A DNA stretch of 64,000 nt from Sphingobium sp. WTD-1 (GTDB lineage: Bacteria > Pseudomonadota > Alphaproteobacteria > Sphingomonadales > Sphingomonadaceae). Location of the stretch: assembly GCF_030128825.1 (NCBI RefSeq), contig NZ_CP119127.1, positions 4,639,501 to 4,703,500 of the forward strand, read 5' to 3'. How positions within the stretch are numbered: position 1 is the first letter of the stretch; each line of letters starts with the position of its first letter. Made by a program: the position numbers and the translations under genes. The notes beneath the pieces were generated by a model, which was not told where the DNA came from, did not search any database, and saw nothing but the letters and a program-made list of their open reading frames with translations. This document shows positions 38,256-48,361 of this stretch, one piece after another.

Positions 38256-41057
38256 TCAGGGCTTGATCCCGTAGCGGGCATAGACGGCGTCGATGCGCGG
38301 ATCGATGCGGCGGGCGACCGCGATTTCCGCGTCCCCCTCGCTCGCCCGACCCAGCCGATGCAGCACGATGCCGCGCATGTATCGGCTCGGCTCCTTGCCC
38401 GGCTCCTGCGCGACGACGACATCCAGGTCGCGCAGCGCATCATCGAACCGGCCCATGCGGAACCACAGCATCGCCCGACTGTCGAGCGCGGCCATGCTAC
38501 CCGAACTCAGCTCCACCGCCTTGGTGCAATCCTGCATCGCGCTGTCCAGCTCGACATTGCGCGATCCCTTGACCCAGCAACGCTCGTTGAACAGACCGGT
38601 CATGCCCGGCTTTTCCGCCAGTTGCGCATCGATGATCTCGATCGCCTTAGCCGGATCGCCATAGGTGCCGAGCAGCGTCGCCTTGAAGCTGCGATAGCTG
38701 TCGCGCGCCTCGCCACCGATCGCGATCTTTGCGTCGACCATGCCCAGTGCATCATCCAGCTTGCCGCTTTCCGCCAGATAGGTCGCGACCGTGCCGACCG
38801 CCGCGCCCGATGCCGGGTCGAGCTGGCGCGCCATCCGGCCATCGGCCAGCGCGCCGGTCACGTCGCCGGTCTGGAACCGGCGATAGGCACGCTGCAGATA
38901 GAGGTCGACGTCGGGCTTGATCCCGATCGCCTTGTCCAGATCGACCAGCGCATTCTTGTAATCGCCGATGCCCCAGCGGAAATTGCTGCGACTGGAATAG
39001 CCGGTCGCGTCCTCCGCATCGGCGGCGATCGCCTTGGCAAAGGTCGCCTCGACCGCCCTGGACTGCGGCCAGGCGGCGATGGTCGCCGGGCTGTAATCCC
39101 ACAAATAGGTCGGTTTGGCCGGGCCGATCACATGCGGCGACATGGCCTGCACCGTGGCCAGCGCATCGCGCTCGTCGGGCAGGCGATCGGCCGCGATCTC
39201 GACGCCGGTGGCGTCGGTCCGCTCCTCGACGTCCAGCACCCCGTCCTTCAGCTGCACGGTCCGGCGCAGGTCATAGCCGGCCACCGTCTTGCTGAGGCCC
39301 TGCTCGCCCTCGATCGCATAGCCCTTGCCGCCCTGGGGCAGGCGCAGGCGCAGATGATAGCGGATGCCGATCGGTGCGCTCGTCGCCACCGGGATCGCCA
39401 GCCAGGCGGGGCGTGCCCGGTCCGGCGCGAAGCTGATCTCGTCGATCAGCTTGCCGGCGTCGCGGCGATAGCGCCGGTCGCTCAGCTTCCAGGGCGAACT
39501 GGTGACGCCATGGGCGGTGAAGGTGACGGTGGCCGAGGCCGCATCGGTGGTGACGCCGACCTGGCTATATTGGGCTGTGCCGACCTGCTCGCTGAAGAAG
39601 CCCTGCACCATCTCGTCGCGCCGCTTGGCATCCATCTGACCAAGGCCCGTGCTGATCATGGTGGCGATCTGCCCGCGCAGCACCGCCTTGGCATCGAACA
39701 CGGTCGGCAGCTTCTCATGCCCACTCTCGTCCGCCTCGACACTGACGTCGATCGTCGGCCGGGCATTGGCATGGGTCTGGATCGGCATCAGCTCAGCGCC
39801 GGCGGCGCGCACCGGCAGCACCGATCCGAAGCGCGGCGTATCGCCGATATCCTCCAGCCGCGATCCCAGGCCGGTGCCGTCGAGCCAGTAGGACTGGCCA
39901 TCGATCACCGCACGCACCAGCACATGGTCGAAGGCTGCGGCCGTGGGCAGCCGTTCCGGCACGGAATCGCCCAGGGTCGAACTGGCCAGCACCGGCTCCG
40001 CCTCGATCCCCAGCCCGCGCAGCAGCGACAGCAGCAGCAAGGTCTTCGCCTTGCAGTCGCCATAGCGCAGCGTCCAGGTCTCGGCCGGCTTCTGCGGGAC
40101 ATAATTGCCGCCGTTCATGCCGACCATCAGATAGCGGACATGGTCCTGCACCAGTTGCAGCGCCGCCGCCGCCTTTTCCTTGGGCGATCCCGGCAGCGCC
40201 TTGAGCTTGGCCAGTTCGCCCGCCAGCGGCGATCCATCGGCGATCAGTCCGTCGGTCGCATAGAGCGGCGCCATCGTCTTCGACACATCGGCCCAACTGG
40301 CGAAGGTCGACAGTTCGAACAGCGGCGGATGGGTGTAACGGGTCGGCGCGTCGGCCGGCATTTCCGGCTGCTTGGCCAGCGGCACGGCGAAGCTCAGCTC
40401 GGTGAGGCCACCCTTCTTGACCGGCTTGGCATCGACGCCGCTCGCCAGCAGCTTCCAGCGCGGCGCATCCGCGTCATCCCACAACAGGCGGACCCGGCCA
40501 TAGCCCAGCCGCAACGGCGCGGCCGGCAGAGCCGAGACATTCTGGACATGACCGCCCAGCGCATCATCCTTGCTGGTGGTCGAATAGCGCAGCCGCACCA
40601 CATCGCCCACCTGCACCCCCTCGACCGCCATGGTCGCGGTCAGGATACCGCTGATCTGCAGCGCTTCCAGCCCCTGCTCACGGCGCAGCACGGTGAATTT
40701 CTTGCCGCTGGCCAGCGCATCGATCACCTGATCGCCGCGCAGGATCGACAGTTCATGGATGATGAGGTCGCCCTTGTCCGGCGCCCAGGGCAGCGTCAGC
40801 GACGACAATTGGGTCAGCGCCTCGGCCGAACCGGCGCGGGTGGCGATGTCGGCATAGTTTTACAGCTGGCCCTTCTCGACCCGCTGCTGGCTGTCGAGGA
40901 TCATCATCGAGGGCGGATCGCCATCGGCCGCGAGCTTGGGCATCGCCGCCTTGTCGATCCAGCCGGGCGCCGGCTGATACAGCGGCACCTCTCCGGCAAA
41001 GGCAGGCGCCACAACCGTCATGGCCGCCGAAGCCGCCAACCACCCGAAATGTCTCAT
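38256..41057 (-). pseudogene. DUF3857/transglutaminase/TPR protein broken by an in-frame stop
   Basis: The intact reading would be 933 residues. It starts at ATG 41057 with a signal peptide (MRHFGWLAASAAM..APAFA), then the typical PLYQPAPGW start, a DUF3857 domain, and a transglutaminase-like domain with YGDCKAKTLLLLSLL carrying the catalytic Cys. It ends in tetratricopeptide-like repeats (ALVDLDKAIGIKPD, ALRDLDVVVAQEPG). A TAA at 40860-40862 cuts the frame after VEKGQL, about residue 65; the same frame goes on at once with NYADIATRAG. In relatives as I recall them a Trp follows this Leu. No good start exists just downstream (only TTG 40808), so the gene is either dead, read through, or mis-sequenced. 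Confidence 0.85.
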
Positions 41058-41149
41058 TTCCCCCCGAACATCCTTTTGCACTAAGCCCCGTTTGACCGAA
41101 GGCTATGGCATCGCGACGAAGCGCTCAAGGGGAAGCATCACGCGCAAAG

Positions 41150-41176
41150 AAAAAGGGGCCGGAAAACCGGCCCCTT
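41150..41176 (-). terminator. Terminator of rplM-rpsI
   Basis: On the minus strand AAGGGGCCGG pairs with CCGGCCCCTT over a 4-nt loop and runs into a T tract. It lies about 30 bp after rpsI. Confidence 0.9.
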
Positions 41177-41205
41177 CTCGAAATTCGCGGCAGTCGCGAA
41201 GCGGA

Positions 41206-41742
41206 TTAGCGCTTCGAGAACTGGAAGCTGCGGCGGGCCTTGGCCTTGCCGTACTTCTTACGCTCGACGACGCGGCTGTCGCGGGTCAGGAAGCCTTCGG
41301 CCTTGACCGCGCTGCGCAGCGCCGGCTCATACTTCGACAGAGCCTGGGCAATGCCGTGCTTGACCGCACCGGCCTGGCCCGACAGACCGCCGCCCTTGAC
41401 GGTGGCGATCACGTCATACTGACCTTCACGGTCGGTGACGCCGAAGGGCTGGTTGATGACCAGACGCAGGGTCGGGCGAGCGAAATAGACTTCCTGGTCA
41501 CGGCCGTTGACCGTGATCTTGCCGGTGCCGGGCTTCACCCACACGCGGGCCACGGCGTCCTTGCGGCGGCCGGTGGCATAGGCGCGGCCGAGGCCGTCGA
41601 TTTCCTGGGCGCGCAGCGGAGCCGAGGGCTGGACCGGCGCGGCAGCGACGGGCGCTTCGCCTTCGACGGCAGCCGGGGCAGCGGCAGGAGCGGCAGTGGC
41701 CAGCGACGCGAGGTCGGACAGGGACTGACGGTTATCGGACAT
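41206..41742 (-). CDS. rpsI: 30S ribosomal protein S9 with N-terminal extension
   Basis: 178 residues. The last ~125 are canonical S9 ([38 protein letters not shown], ending [11 protein letters not shown], whose C-terminal Lys-Arg contacts tRNA in the P site). The first ~50 residues are an Ala/Pro-rich, low-complexity extension not found in the ~130-residue enterobacterial protein. The ATG shares one base with the rplM stop (TAATG), which confirms that the extension is translated. Confidence 0.97.
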   Translation of the reverse strand: MSDNRQSLSDLASLATAAPAAAPAAVEGEAPVAAAPVQPSAPLRAQEIDGLGRAYATGRRKDAVARVWVKPGTGKITVNGRDQEVYFARPTLRLVINQPFGVTDREGQYDVIATVKGGGLSGQAGAVKHGIAQALSKYEPALRSAVKAEGFLTRDSRVVERKKYGKAKARRSFQFSKR

Positions 41743-42221
41743 TATGCACCCACCTTGTTCTTGCGGTTGCGCGACGCGAAGTCGAGCACTTCGGGGTTCT
41801 GGGCTTCATGCGGATGCTCGGTGCCGGCGAAGATGCGCAGGTTGCGCATCTGCTGGCGGCCCAGCGGACCACGGGGGATCATACGCTCGACGGCCTTTTC
41901 CAGGACGCGCTCGGGGAAACGACCTTCCAGGATCTTCTGGGGGGTGGTTTCCTTGATGCCGCCGGCATAACCGGTGTGCTTGTAGTAAACCTTGTCGGTC
42001 AGCTTGCGGCCGGTGAACTTGACCTTGCCCGCGTTGATGATGATGACATTGTCACCGCAATCGACATGGGGGGTGAAGCTCGGCTTGTGCTTGCCGCGCA
42101 GGATATTCGCTACAGTCGAAGCGAGACGACCCACGACCAGCCCTTCGGCGTCGATCAGGATCCACTTCTTTTCGACCGTCGCCGGGGTTGCCGGCTTGGT
42201 GGTCTTCATCAGCGCCTTCAT
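41742..42221 (-). CDS. rplM: 50S ribosomal protein L13
   Basis: 159 residues of L13, an early assembly protein of the large subunit. The motifs [32 protein letters not shown] and [20 protein letters not shown] are standard. It is the first gene of the usual rplM-rpsI operon. Confidence 0.98.
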   Translation of the reverse strand: MKALMKTTKPATPATVEKKWILIDAEGLVVGRLASTVANILRGKHKPSFTPHVDCGDNVIIINAGKVKFTGRKLTDKVYYKHTGYAGGIKETTPQKILEGRFPERVLEKAVERMIPRGPLGRQQMRNLRIFAGTEHPHEAQNPEVLDFASRNRKNKVGA

Positions 42222-42351
42222 GGTGCCAATTCTCCAAGAATGAACAGTGAACCAGCCACCCGAGGGTCGCTGGAAGATGGGCGCTAATGACGTTTGGGGG
42301 CCGACAAGTCAAGAGATTCGGCGGCTTTCACGACGGGTAAAATAATACCAC

Positions 42352-43143
42352 TCACTTGCCGGCGACGGTCAGGCTCCGCTTTTCGGTCAGCATCTGGGCG
42401 CCCAGCGTCAGCGTGCGTTCCTGCGCATCGACCAGCCCCGTCTGCGCCGACACCATATAATGCATCGCGACATGGGCGCCCTCCCCCTGCAGATCCTCCT
42501 GCAAGGTCAGGCGGTTGCCGTCATGTGCGGCAACGACAGACTCGCCCTCCACCGCGACGGCGCGGCCCAGTGGCGGGCCCGCCAAGGTGCGCACGCCACG
42601 CGGCTTTACATCGTCAACTTCGCTGTCAACGAACAGCAGCAACGGCTGCACCTCACCCGACAGCAGGGCCAGCCGTCCCTCGGGCGTGAGACCATCCAGC
42701 AGGGCCAGGACATTCTTCGCCGTGCGCTGCCCCGCACTGCCCTCCGGCGCCTTGGCGACCATGGCATTGAGCGCCTTTTCCATCGTCGCCCGAACATCAT
42801 CGACATTGTCGAGGCCGACAATCTTGCCATGGGTATCGAGGCGGAAGCGATGCTCCACCCCGATCAGCGGCGACAGGGCGGCACGATAGGCATCGCCCCC
42901 CGCACCGGGCGCATCGCTGTCCAGACTGCGCAGCGTGACATGCAGAATATAACCATCCCCTGCCTTTTCGAAACGCAATATCCGGTCGGCCCGGAACAGG
43001 CTGTCGCGCCCGTCGACCGGGCGATGCTGGTCGATGCGATAAAGTAGATCCTGCCCGGTCGGCGGCGCGAAGCCGATCGCGACCGGGGCGGCCAGCGCCG
43101 GTGAGGCGAGCGCCAGCGACAGGAAGGCAATCACCCGCTTCAT
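42352..43143 (-). CDS. Periplasmic protein of unknown function
   Basis: 263 residues. A signal peptide (MKRVIAFLSLALASPALA) is followed by a beta-rich domain with GQDLLYRIDQHRPVDGRDS, VEHRFRLDTHGKIVGLDNVD and LDGLTPEGRLALLSGEVQP. It has a YRI/F-strand alternation suggesting a lipid-carrier-like or LolA-like beta sheet, but I recognise no family. Its ATG overlaps the cutA stop by 4 bp, so it is the third gene of ctaA-cutA-unknown. Confidence 0.75.
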   Translation of the reverse strand: MKRVIAFLSLALASPALAAPVAIGFAPPTGQDLLYRIDQHRPVDGRDSLFRADRILRFEKAGDGYILHVTLRSLDSDAPGAGGDAYRAALSPLIGVEHRFRLDTHGKIVGLDNVDDVRATMEKALNAMVAKAPEGSAGQRTAKNVLALLDGLTPEGRLALLSGEVQPLLLFVDSEVDDVKPRGVRTLAGPPLGRAVAVEGESVVAAHDGNRLTLQEDLQGEGAHVAMHYMVSAQTGLVDAQERTLTLGAQMLTEKRSLTVAGK

Positions 43144-43463
43144 GCCAGTTGCTCCGCGACCCAGGCGGCAAAAGGCGGATGGGCGGCATCGACCGGCAGC
43201 GCCAGGATCGCCGGCACATCATAATCGTGCAACTGCGCGATCCGCGCCATCAGCGCGTCGCGCCGGTCGGCGTTGGCCTTGAATAGCACCGGGACTTCGG
43301 CGCCTTCCTCCACCTTGCCCTGCCATTCATAGATGGAGGTGCAGGGACCAAGGATATTGGCGCAGGCGACCAGCCTCTCTTCGACCAGCGTGCGGGCGAC
43401 GGCACGCGCCTGCTCGGCCGATCCGAACAGGCTGTAGACCAGCGCCACTCGCTCCCCGCTCAT
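43140..43463 (-). CDS. cutA: Divalent-cation tolerance protein CutA
   Basis: A 107-residue CutA1, a trimeric PII-like protein linked to copper tolerance in E. coli. LVEERLVACANILGPCTSIYEWQGKVEE and the C-terminal HDYDVPAILALPV are diagnostic. The ATG at 43463 overlaps the ctaA stop by 4 bp. Confidence 0.96.
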   Translation of the reverse strand: MSGERVALVYSLFGSAEQARAVARTLVEERLVACANILGPCTSIYEWQGKVEEGAEVPVLFKANADRRDALMARIAQLHDYDVPAILALPVDAAHPPFAAWVAEQLA

Positions 43464-44503
43464 GCCCGGTGCGATCCCACGGCATGGGCGCCCCAGGCAG
43501 CCGAGGCCACCACCAGCGCGCCGACCGCCTGGTGCAGCACGGCCAGCGGCAGGGCGATGCCGCTGATGACGGTGGCGATGCCCAGCAGCACCTGTGTGCC
43601 GACCGCCGCATTGATCGCGATCGACGCGCCGCGATGGCCCGCCGCCTTGGCCTTGCGCGCCAGCAGGATCAGCATCGCCGCCGCAACCCAAGCCCACCAG
43701 CGGTGGATGAAATGGACCAGATAGGGATCGCTGGAGACGGTCGCCCAGAGCGAGCCGAGCCATTGGATGCCTTCGGGTACCAGATGGTCGTTCATCAGCG
43801 GCCAGGTGCTGGAGACATAGCCGGCATCGAGGCCCGCCGTGAACGCGCCGAACATGAGCTGGACCAGCAGCACCAGCAGGGTCGCCAATGCAAAGGGCTG
43901 CAACGCGGCGGGCCGGGCATAGGGGTTGCGCACCAGCGCCAGCAGGTCGAGCGCGGTCCAGATCAACCCGCCGATGATGAAGAGCGCGGTCAGCAGATGC
44001 ACCGCCAGCCGATAATGGCTGACATCGGTGCGCACCGACAGGCCCGACTTCACCATCCACCAGCCGATCGCGCCCTGAAGCCCGCCCAGCGCCAGCAGCG
44101 CAACCAGGCGCCAGCCATAGCCGGCCGGGATCGCCCGCCGCGCCGCGAACCAGATCAACGGCAGGGCAAATGCGACGCCGATCAGGCGACCGAGCAGCCG
44201 GTGCAACCATTCCCAGAAGAAGATGAACTGGAAGGCGGCCAGGCTCATGCCCTTGTTGATCTCCTTATATTCGGGGATCTGCTGATAATCGCGGAACGCC
44301 TCCATCCACTGGTCGTGGGTCAAGGGCGGGATCGCGCCGGTGATCGGCTTCCACTGGGTGATGGACAGGCCGGATTCGGTGAGGCGCGTGATGCCGCCGA
44401 CCACCACCATGCAGAAGACCAGCGCCGCCACGATGAGCAGCCAGCGGGCAATGGCAACGGGACGCGGAGCCGCGCTGAACGCGGTCGGGGAAGAACGTGT
44501 CAT
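43460..44503 (-). CDS. ctaA: Heme A synthase (COX15/CtaA)
   Basis: A 347-residue inner-membrane protein with eight hydrophobic helices that oxidises heme O to heme A for cytochrome aa3 oxidase. The type-2 (alphaproteobacterial/mitochondrial) signature is visible: GGITRLTESGLSITQWKPITG. Heme-ligand His residues sit in FFWEWLHRLLGR and VHFIHRWWAW. The ATG at 44503 gives the standard N-terminus. It is followed by cutA, and divergent from the histidine kinase. Confidence 0.95.
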   Translation of the reverse strand: MTRSSPTAFSAAPRPVAIARWLLIVAALVFCMVVVGGITRLTESGLSITQWKPITGAIPPLTHDQWMEAFRDYQQIPEYKEINKGMSLAAFQFIFFWEWLHRLLGRLIGVAFALPLIWFAARRAIPAGYGWRLVALLALGGLQGAIGWWMVKSGLSVRTDVSHYRLAVHLLTALFIIGGLIWTALDLLALVRNPYARPAALQPFALATLLVLLVQLMFGAFTAGLDAGYVSSTWPLMNDHLVPEGIQWLGSLWATVSSDPYLVHFIHRWWAWVAAAMLILLARKAKAAGHRGASIAINAAVGTQVLLGIATVISGIALPLAVLHQAVGALVVASAAWGAHAVGSHRA

Positions 44504-44640
44504 GCCCGGTCCATGCGCCCATGGCGAAAGCTCCGCAAGAGGGGCGGACATGGACAAATGGTCATGGGGACGCCATCGCGACGGGATACAAATGCGTCCA
44601 CGGGCGTCTCCCACCAACGCATTGCAACGACAGGGTTATG

Positions 44641-46680
44641 ATGAGCCAGCAGAGGGACATTGCCGACATGATCGCCGAACAGGGGCCGATGGGCGCCCTG
44701 ACCGCGACGATCGACGCGTCCTCGCCGCTGGGGCCGGCGTCGGACTGGTCGCCATCGCTCGTCTCGACAGTGCGGCTGATGCTGTCGTCGCGCGCGGAGA
44801 TCGTGCTGTTCTGGGGGCCGGATTATTGCGCCCTCTATAATGAAGCCTATGCCCCCACGATCGGCGACAAGCATCCCCGCGTGCTTGGCCGCCCGGCCCG
44901 CGAAGGCTGGGCCGAGCTGTGGGATGATCTTGGCCCGCTGCTGCAATCGGTCCGGGACACGGGCGAAACCTTCCATGCCAAGGACCGCCCCTTCTATATC
45001 GAGCGCGACGGCGGCCGGGGCGAGGAGGTCTTTTTCGACATTTCCTATTCGCCGGTGTTCGAACTGGATGGGTCGATCGGCGGCGTGCTGTGCATCGTCA
45101 GCGAAACCACCGTCCGCGTGCTGGCCGAGCGCGAGGCGCGGGCCGACCGCAACCGCCTCTGGGCGCTGGCGCGCGACCCCTTCCTGATCGCCGACAGCAA
45201 TGGCATCTGGCTGTCCGCCAGCCCTGCCTGGACCGAAATATTGGGCTGGTCGCAGGAGGAACTGATCGGCCGCACATCGGAATGGATGGAGCATCCCGAC
45301 GATGTGAAGCGGACGCGCGGCGAGGTGCAGGATCTGGCCGACGGCCATCCGACCATGCGGTTCGAAAACCGGTTCCGCACCAAGCGGGGCGATTATCGCA
45401 TCTTTAGCTGGACGGCCGTGCCCGAGGGTGACCTCATCTATTGCGTCGCCCGCGACGTGACCCGGCATCGCACCGATGCCCAGACCCTGGCTGAAACCGA
45501 AGCCGCGCTGCGCCAGGCGCAGAAGATGGAGACGCTGGGCCAACTCACCGGCGGCGTCGCGCATGACTTCAACAATCTGCTGCAGATCGTCACCGGCAAT
45601 CTGGACCTGCTGCAACGCGCTCTGCCCGACGACCAGCCGCGCCTGCGCCGCGCGGCTGACAATGCCATGGCCGGGGCCGAACGGGCGGCGATACTGACCC
45701 AGCGGCTGCTCGCCTTTTCCCGTCGCCAGCCCCTGGCCCCCGACCGGGTCGACCCCAACAGGCTGATCGCCGGCATGTCGGACCTGCTTCATCGGACGCT
45801 GGGCGAGATGATCGAGGTGGAAACGGTGCAGAGCCCGCGGGTCTGGCCGGTCGAGATCGACGTCAACCAGATGGAAAATGCGCTGCTCAACCTCGCGGTC
45901 AATGCGCGCGACGCGATGCCGCAGGGCGGCAAGCTGACGATCGAGGTCGCCAACACCCATCTCGACAGCCATTATGCCGCGACGGAGCAGGAAATCACGC
46001 CCGGCCAATATGTGCTGATCTGCGTGTCGGACACCGGCATGGGCATGGATGCCGACACGCTGTCCCACGCGATCGAACCCTTCTTCACCACCAAGGAGGT
46101 GGGACGCGGCACCGGCCTTGGCCTGTCGATGGTCTATGGCTTCGTCAAGCAGTCGGGCGGCCATGTCCGGGTCTATTCGGAGGCCGGCCATGGCACGACG
46201 GTGAAAATCTACCTGCCGCGCTATCATGGCCTGCTGCCCGTTCCTGCCGAGGAGATCGTGCAGGCCCCGCCCCCGCCCTGTCCGCAGGCCGGGCAGGAGG
46301 TCATCCTGGTGTGCGAGGATGACGAGAATGTCCGCGCCTATTCGGTCGAAGTGCTGCGCGACCTGGGCTATCGCGTGATCGAAGCGGGCGATGGCCCGAC
46401 CGCCCTCGCGGCGCTGGATGCCGCGGCCGAGCCGATCGACCTGCTGTTCACCGACGTGGTGCTGCCCGGTGGCATGACCGGGGCCGACATTGCCCGCGCC
46501 GCCAAGGCGAAGCAGCCGGGCCTGCGCGTGCTGTTCACCACCGGCTATGCCCGCAACGCGATCATCCATCATGGCCGGCTCGATCCGGGGGTCGAACTGC
46601 TGACCAAGCCCTTCACCTACAGGGCGCTGGGCGAGAAGATCCGCGACATGCTGGACCGGGTGGAAAGCCCGGTCCAGTAG
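44641..46680 (+). CDS. PAS-containing hybrid sensor histidine kinase
   Basis: 679 residues without membrane segments. It has an N-terminal PAS/GAF-like sensor (about 20-170), a second PAS domain ([22 protein letters not shown]), and a HisKA domain with [12 protein letters not shown] (phospho-acceptor His308). The ATPase domain has [18 protein letters not shown] and [15 protein letters not shown]-terminal receiver follows with VCEDDEN, phospho-acceptor Asp605 in [11 protein letters not shown], and the Lys in LTKPF. It is a cytoplasmic hybrid kinase that needs a downstream phosphotransferase or regulator not in this window. Start ATG 44641, or 44638 directly before. Confidence 0.92.
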   Translation: MSQQRDIADMIAEQGPMGALTATIDASSPLGPASDWSPSLVSTVRLMLSSRAEIVLFWGPDYCALYNEAYAPTIGDKHPRVLGRPAREGWAELWDDLGPLLQSVRDTGETFHAKDRPFYIERDGGRGEEVFFDISYSPVFELDGSIGGVLCIVSETTVRVLAEREARADRNRLWALARDPFLIADSNGIWLSASPAWTEILGWSQEELIGRTSEWMEHPDDVKRTRGEVQDLADGHPTMRFENRFRTKRGDYRIFSWTAVPEGDLIYCVARDVTRHRTDAQTLAETEAALRQAQKMETLGQLTGGVAHDFNNLLQIVTGNLDLLQRALPDDQPRLRRAADNAMAGAERAAILTQRLLAFSRRQPLAPDRVDPNRLIAGMSDLLHRTLGEMIEVETVQSPRVWPVEIDVNQMENALLNLAVNARDAMPQGGKLTIEVANTHLDSHYAATEQEITPGQYVLICVSDTGMGMDADTLSHAIEPFFTTKEVGRGTGLGLSMVYGFVKQSGGHVRVYSEAGHGTTVKIYLPRYHGLLPVPAEEIVQAPPPPCPQAGQEVILVCEDDENVRAYSVEVLRDLGYRVIEAGDGPTALAALDAAAEPIDLLFTDVVLPGGMTGADIARAAKAKQPGLRVLFTTGYARNAIIHHGRLDPGVELLTKPFTYRALGEKIRDMLDRVESPVQ

Positions 46681-46687
46681 GAAGCGC

Positions 46688-47320
46688 TCAGCCCTTCGCG
46701 CGCTGCCAGGCGGCGACCAGATCGACCGCGCGTTCGCGCACGGTGAGCGCATCGTCGCCCGGACGATAGAGCGCGCCGCCCACGCCGATCCCCTCGCAGC
46801 CACCGGCGAGCCAGTCACCGATCGTGTCCGCGCCGGTGCCGCCCACGGCCCAGACGCCGACATGCTTGGGCAGCACATCCTTGACCGCCTTGACATAGGC
46901 CGGGCCAAGTTGGGCGGCGGGGAACAGCTTCACCCGGCGTGCGCCGGCTTCCACCGCGCGGAACGCCTCGCTCGGCGTCATGAAGCCGGGCAGCAGTTCA
47001 AGACCGAGTTCGGCGCCGCGTGCGATCACGTCGGGCACCGTGTTGGGCGTCACCATGATGCGGCCGGCCGCACCTGCCAGCGCTTCAACCGCCTGGATCG
47101 TCAGCACCGTGCCGCCACCGATCAGCGCGCGGTCGCCAAACGCATTCTGCATTGCGGCGATACTGACCAGGGGATCGGGCGAATTGAACGGCACCTCGAT
47201 CACGCGGATACCGGCTTCCACCAGGGCGGCGGCGATATCGAGCGCCTCTTCGGGCTTCACGCCACGCAGAATGGCGGCGATCGGCGGCGCGCCGTCGGCC
47301 AGCAGGTCGTCGAGGATCAT
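46688..47320 (-). CDS. dgoA: 2-dehydro-3-deoxy-6-phosphogalactonate aldolase
   Basis: A 210-residue class I aldolase of the KDPG/KDPGal family that splits KDPGal into pyruvate and glyceraldehyde-3-phosphate. The Schiff-base Lys131 is in RVKLFPAAQLGP and the acid/base Glu42 in IEVPFNSP. GGGTVLT and LPGFMTPSEA are further family marks. It follows the kinase gene dgoK after 3 bp, completing the De Ley-Doudoroff branch of galactose use. Confidence 0.94.
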   Translation of the reverse strand: MILDDLLADGAPPIAAILRGVKPEEALDIAAALVEAGIRVIEVPFNSPDPLVSIAAMQNAFGDRALIGGGTVLTIQAVEALAGAAGRIMVTPNTVPDVIARGAELGLELLPGFMTPSEAFRAVEAGARRVKLFPAAQLGPAYVKAVKDVLPKHVGVWAVGGTGADTIGDWLAGGCEGIGVGGALYRPGDDALTVRERAVDLVAAWQRAKG

Positions 47321-47323
47321 GGG

Positions 47324-48226
47324 TCAGTTCTCCAGAAAGCCAAGGCCAGCCCGCGCACAGGCGTCGCCGTCCAGCGATTGCGAAGCGATGCCCTGCGCAT
47401 CGAGGGCACGGGCATAGCGATCCGAAAGCCGCGCGTCACCAATCAAGACGACGCCGGTGTCGCCGGCCAGCGCGGCGCGCGCCTCGGCTATCTCGCAGCC
47501 GATGACGAGGCCCGACAGATAGCCCAGCGCCCAGTCGGCCGAGCGCCCGGCACGCAGCCGCATCGCCCGCGCCGCGAACAGCGAGGCAAGCAGCCGGCCC
47601 GCGCCGGCCCGCGCCAGCCCCTCGGCAAAACCGGCCGCTTCTTCCGCCGGATCGGCGTCAGCGGCAGCGATATTGGGACTGAGCGTCGAGCGATCGCGCA
47701 GCAGCGCGAACAGTTCGCCGGTCGGCACGGTGCGGAAGCGGATCACCCGGCCATCCTCCACCAGCGTCCATTTGCTGTGGGTGCCGGGCAGCACGATCAG
47801 ATGGCGGCCGGTGGCGAGCCGGGGATCGAGCGCCATCGCGCCGAAAATCTGCGCCTCCTCGCCGCGCATCACATCGGCAATGCCGTCGGCGTCGGTGCAG
47901 GCCAGGCCCGCCATGATCGCCAGCGGCGCGCCGCGCCAATCGAAGCGCACGGCAACCTCTGCCCAGCTATCGGCATCGGCGGGACAATCGGCATAGGGCG
48001 CCTCGACCCAGCCGTCGCGCGCGCCGACCATGCCGCACAGGCGGATCGATGTCGGCAGGCCATCCTCCAGCCAGGGAGCGATCGTCTCGGCAAAGGCGGC
48101 TTCCGCCTCGCGGCCGACCACGCCGATGCCCGGCCCGTCGCGGCGCGCCACGATCCGCCCCGCTTCCACCCGGAACAGTCGCAGATTGCTGGTGCCCCAG
48201 TCACCGATCACTGCATATTCGCTCAT
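47324..48226 (-). CDS. dgoK: 2-dehydro-3-deoxygalactonokinase
   Basis: A 300-residue kinase of the DgoK family that phosphorylates 2-keto-3-deoxygalactonate on C6. The N-terminal phosphate loop is IGDWGTSNLRLFR, and the mid-part motif VLPGTHSKWTLVEDGRVIRF is diagnostic. It is divergent from the sugar-acid dehydratase gene across 135 bp that hold facing promoters. Confidence 0.94.
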   Translation of the reverse strand: MSEYAVIGDWGTSNLRLFRVEAGRIVARRDGPGIGVVGREAEAAFAETIAPWLEDGLPTSIRLCGMVGARDGWVEAPYADCPADADSWAEVAVRFDWRGAPLAIMAGLACTDADGIADVMRGEEAQIFGAMALDPRLATGRHLIVLPGTHSKWTLVEDGRVIRFRTVPTGELFALLRDRSTLSPNIAAADADPAEEAAGFAEGLARAGAGRLLASLFAARAMRLRAGRSADWALGYLSGLVIGCEIAEARAALAGDTGVVLIGDARLSDRYARALDAQGIASQSLDGDACARAGLGFLEN

Positions 48227-48280
48227 CGATGACCCGTCCGATTTTTCGCGTTCAACCGCACTTTCCTTCTCTTTGCATCC

Positions 48281-48326
48281 TTGAAAAGTTATTTGTCTGA
48301 GTATATCGGAGAGACAAGCGCGTCAA
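48281..48326. promoter_or_regulatory. Divergent promoters with a shared operator candidate
   Basis: Plus strand: TTGAAA at 48281 and TATCGG at 48304 (17-nt spacing), leading to the dehydratase operon. Minus strand: TTGACG (48326-48321) and TATACT (48305-48300, 15-nt spacing), leading to dgoK-dgoA. The palindrome TTGTCT-N13-AGACAA at 48293-48317 overlaps both -10 boxes. A bound regulator, most simply the GntR/FadR protein encoded at 53810, would control both arms at once. Boxes are seen in sequence; the regulator link is inference. Confidence 0.5.
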
Positions 48327-48361
48327 CGTGCCAAGCCTTTTCAAAGTGTCAGGATGCCCAC

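Noticed and set aside
38256..40808. The 3' part of the DUF3857 gene as an independent gene starting at 40808
   Set aside because: The codon there is TTG without a ribosome site, and the same frame upstream of it continues family sequence back to the TAA.
37968..41084. A 1038-residue open frame on the plus strand opposite the DUF3857 gene and csbD
   Set aside because: It is rich in Arg, His and Gln without domain character, as expected for the antisense shadow of a high-GC gene. The minus strand carries clear families.
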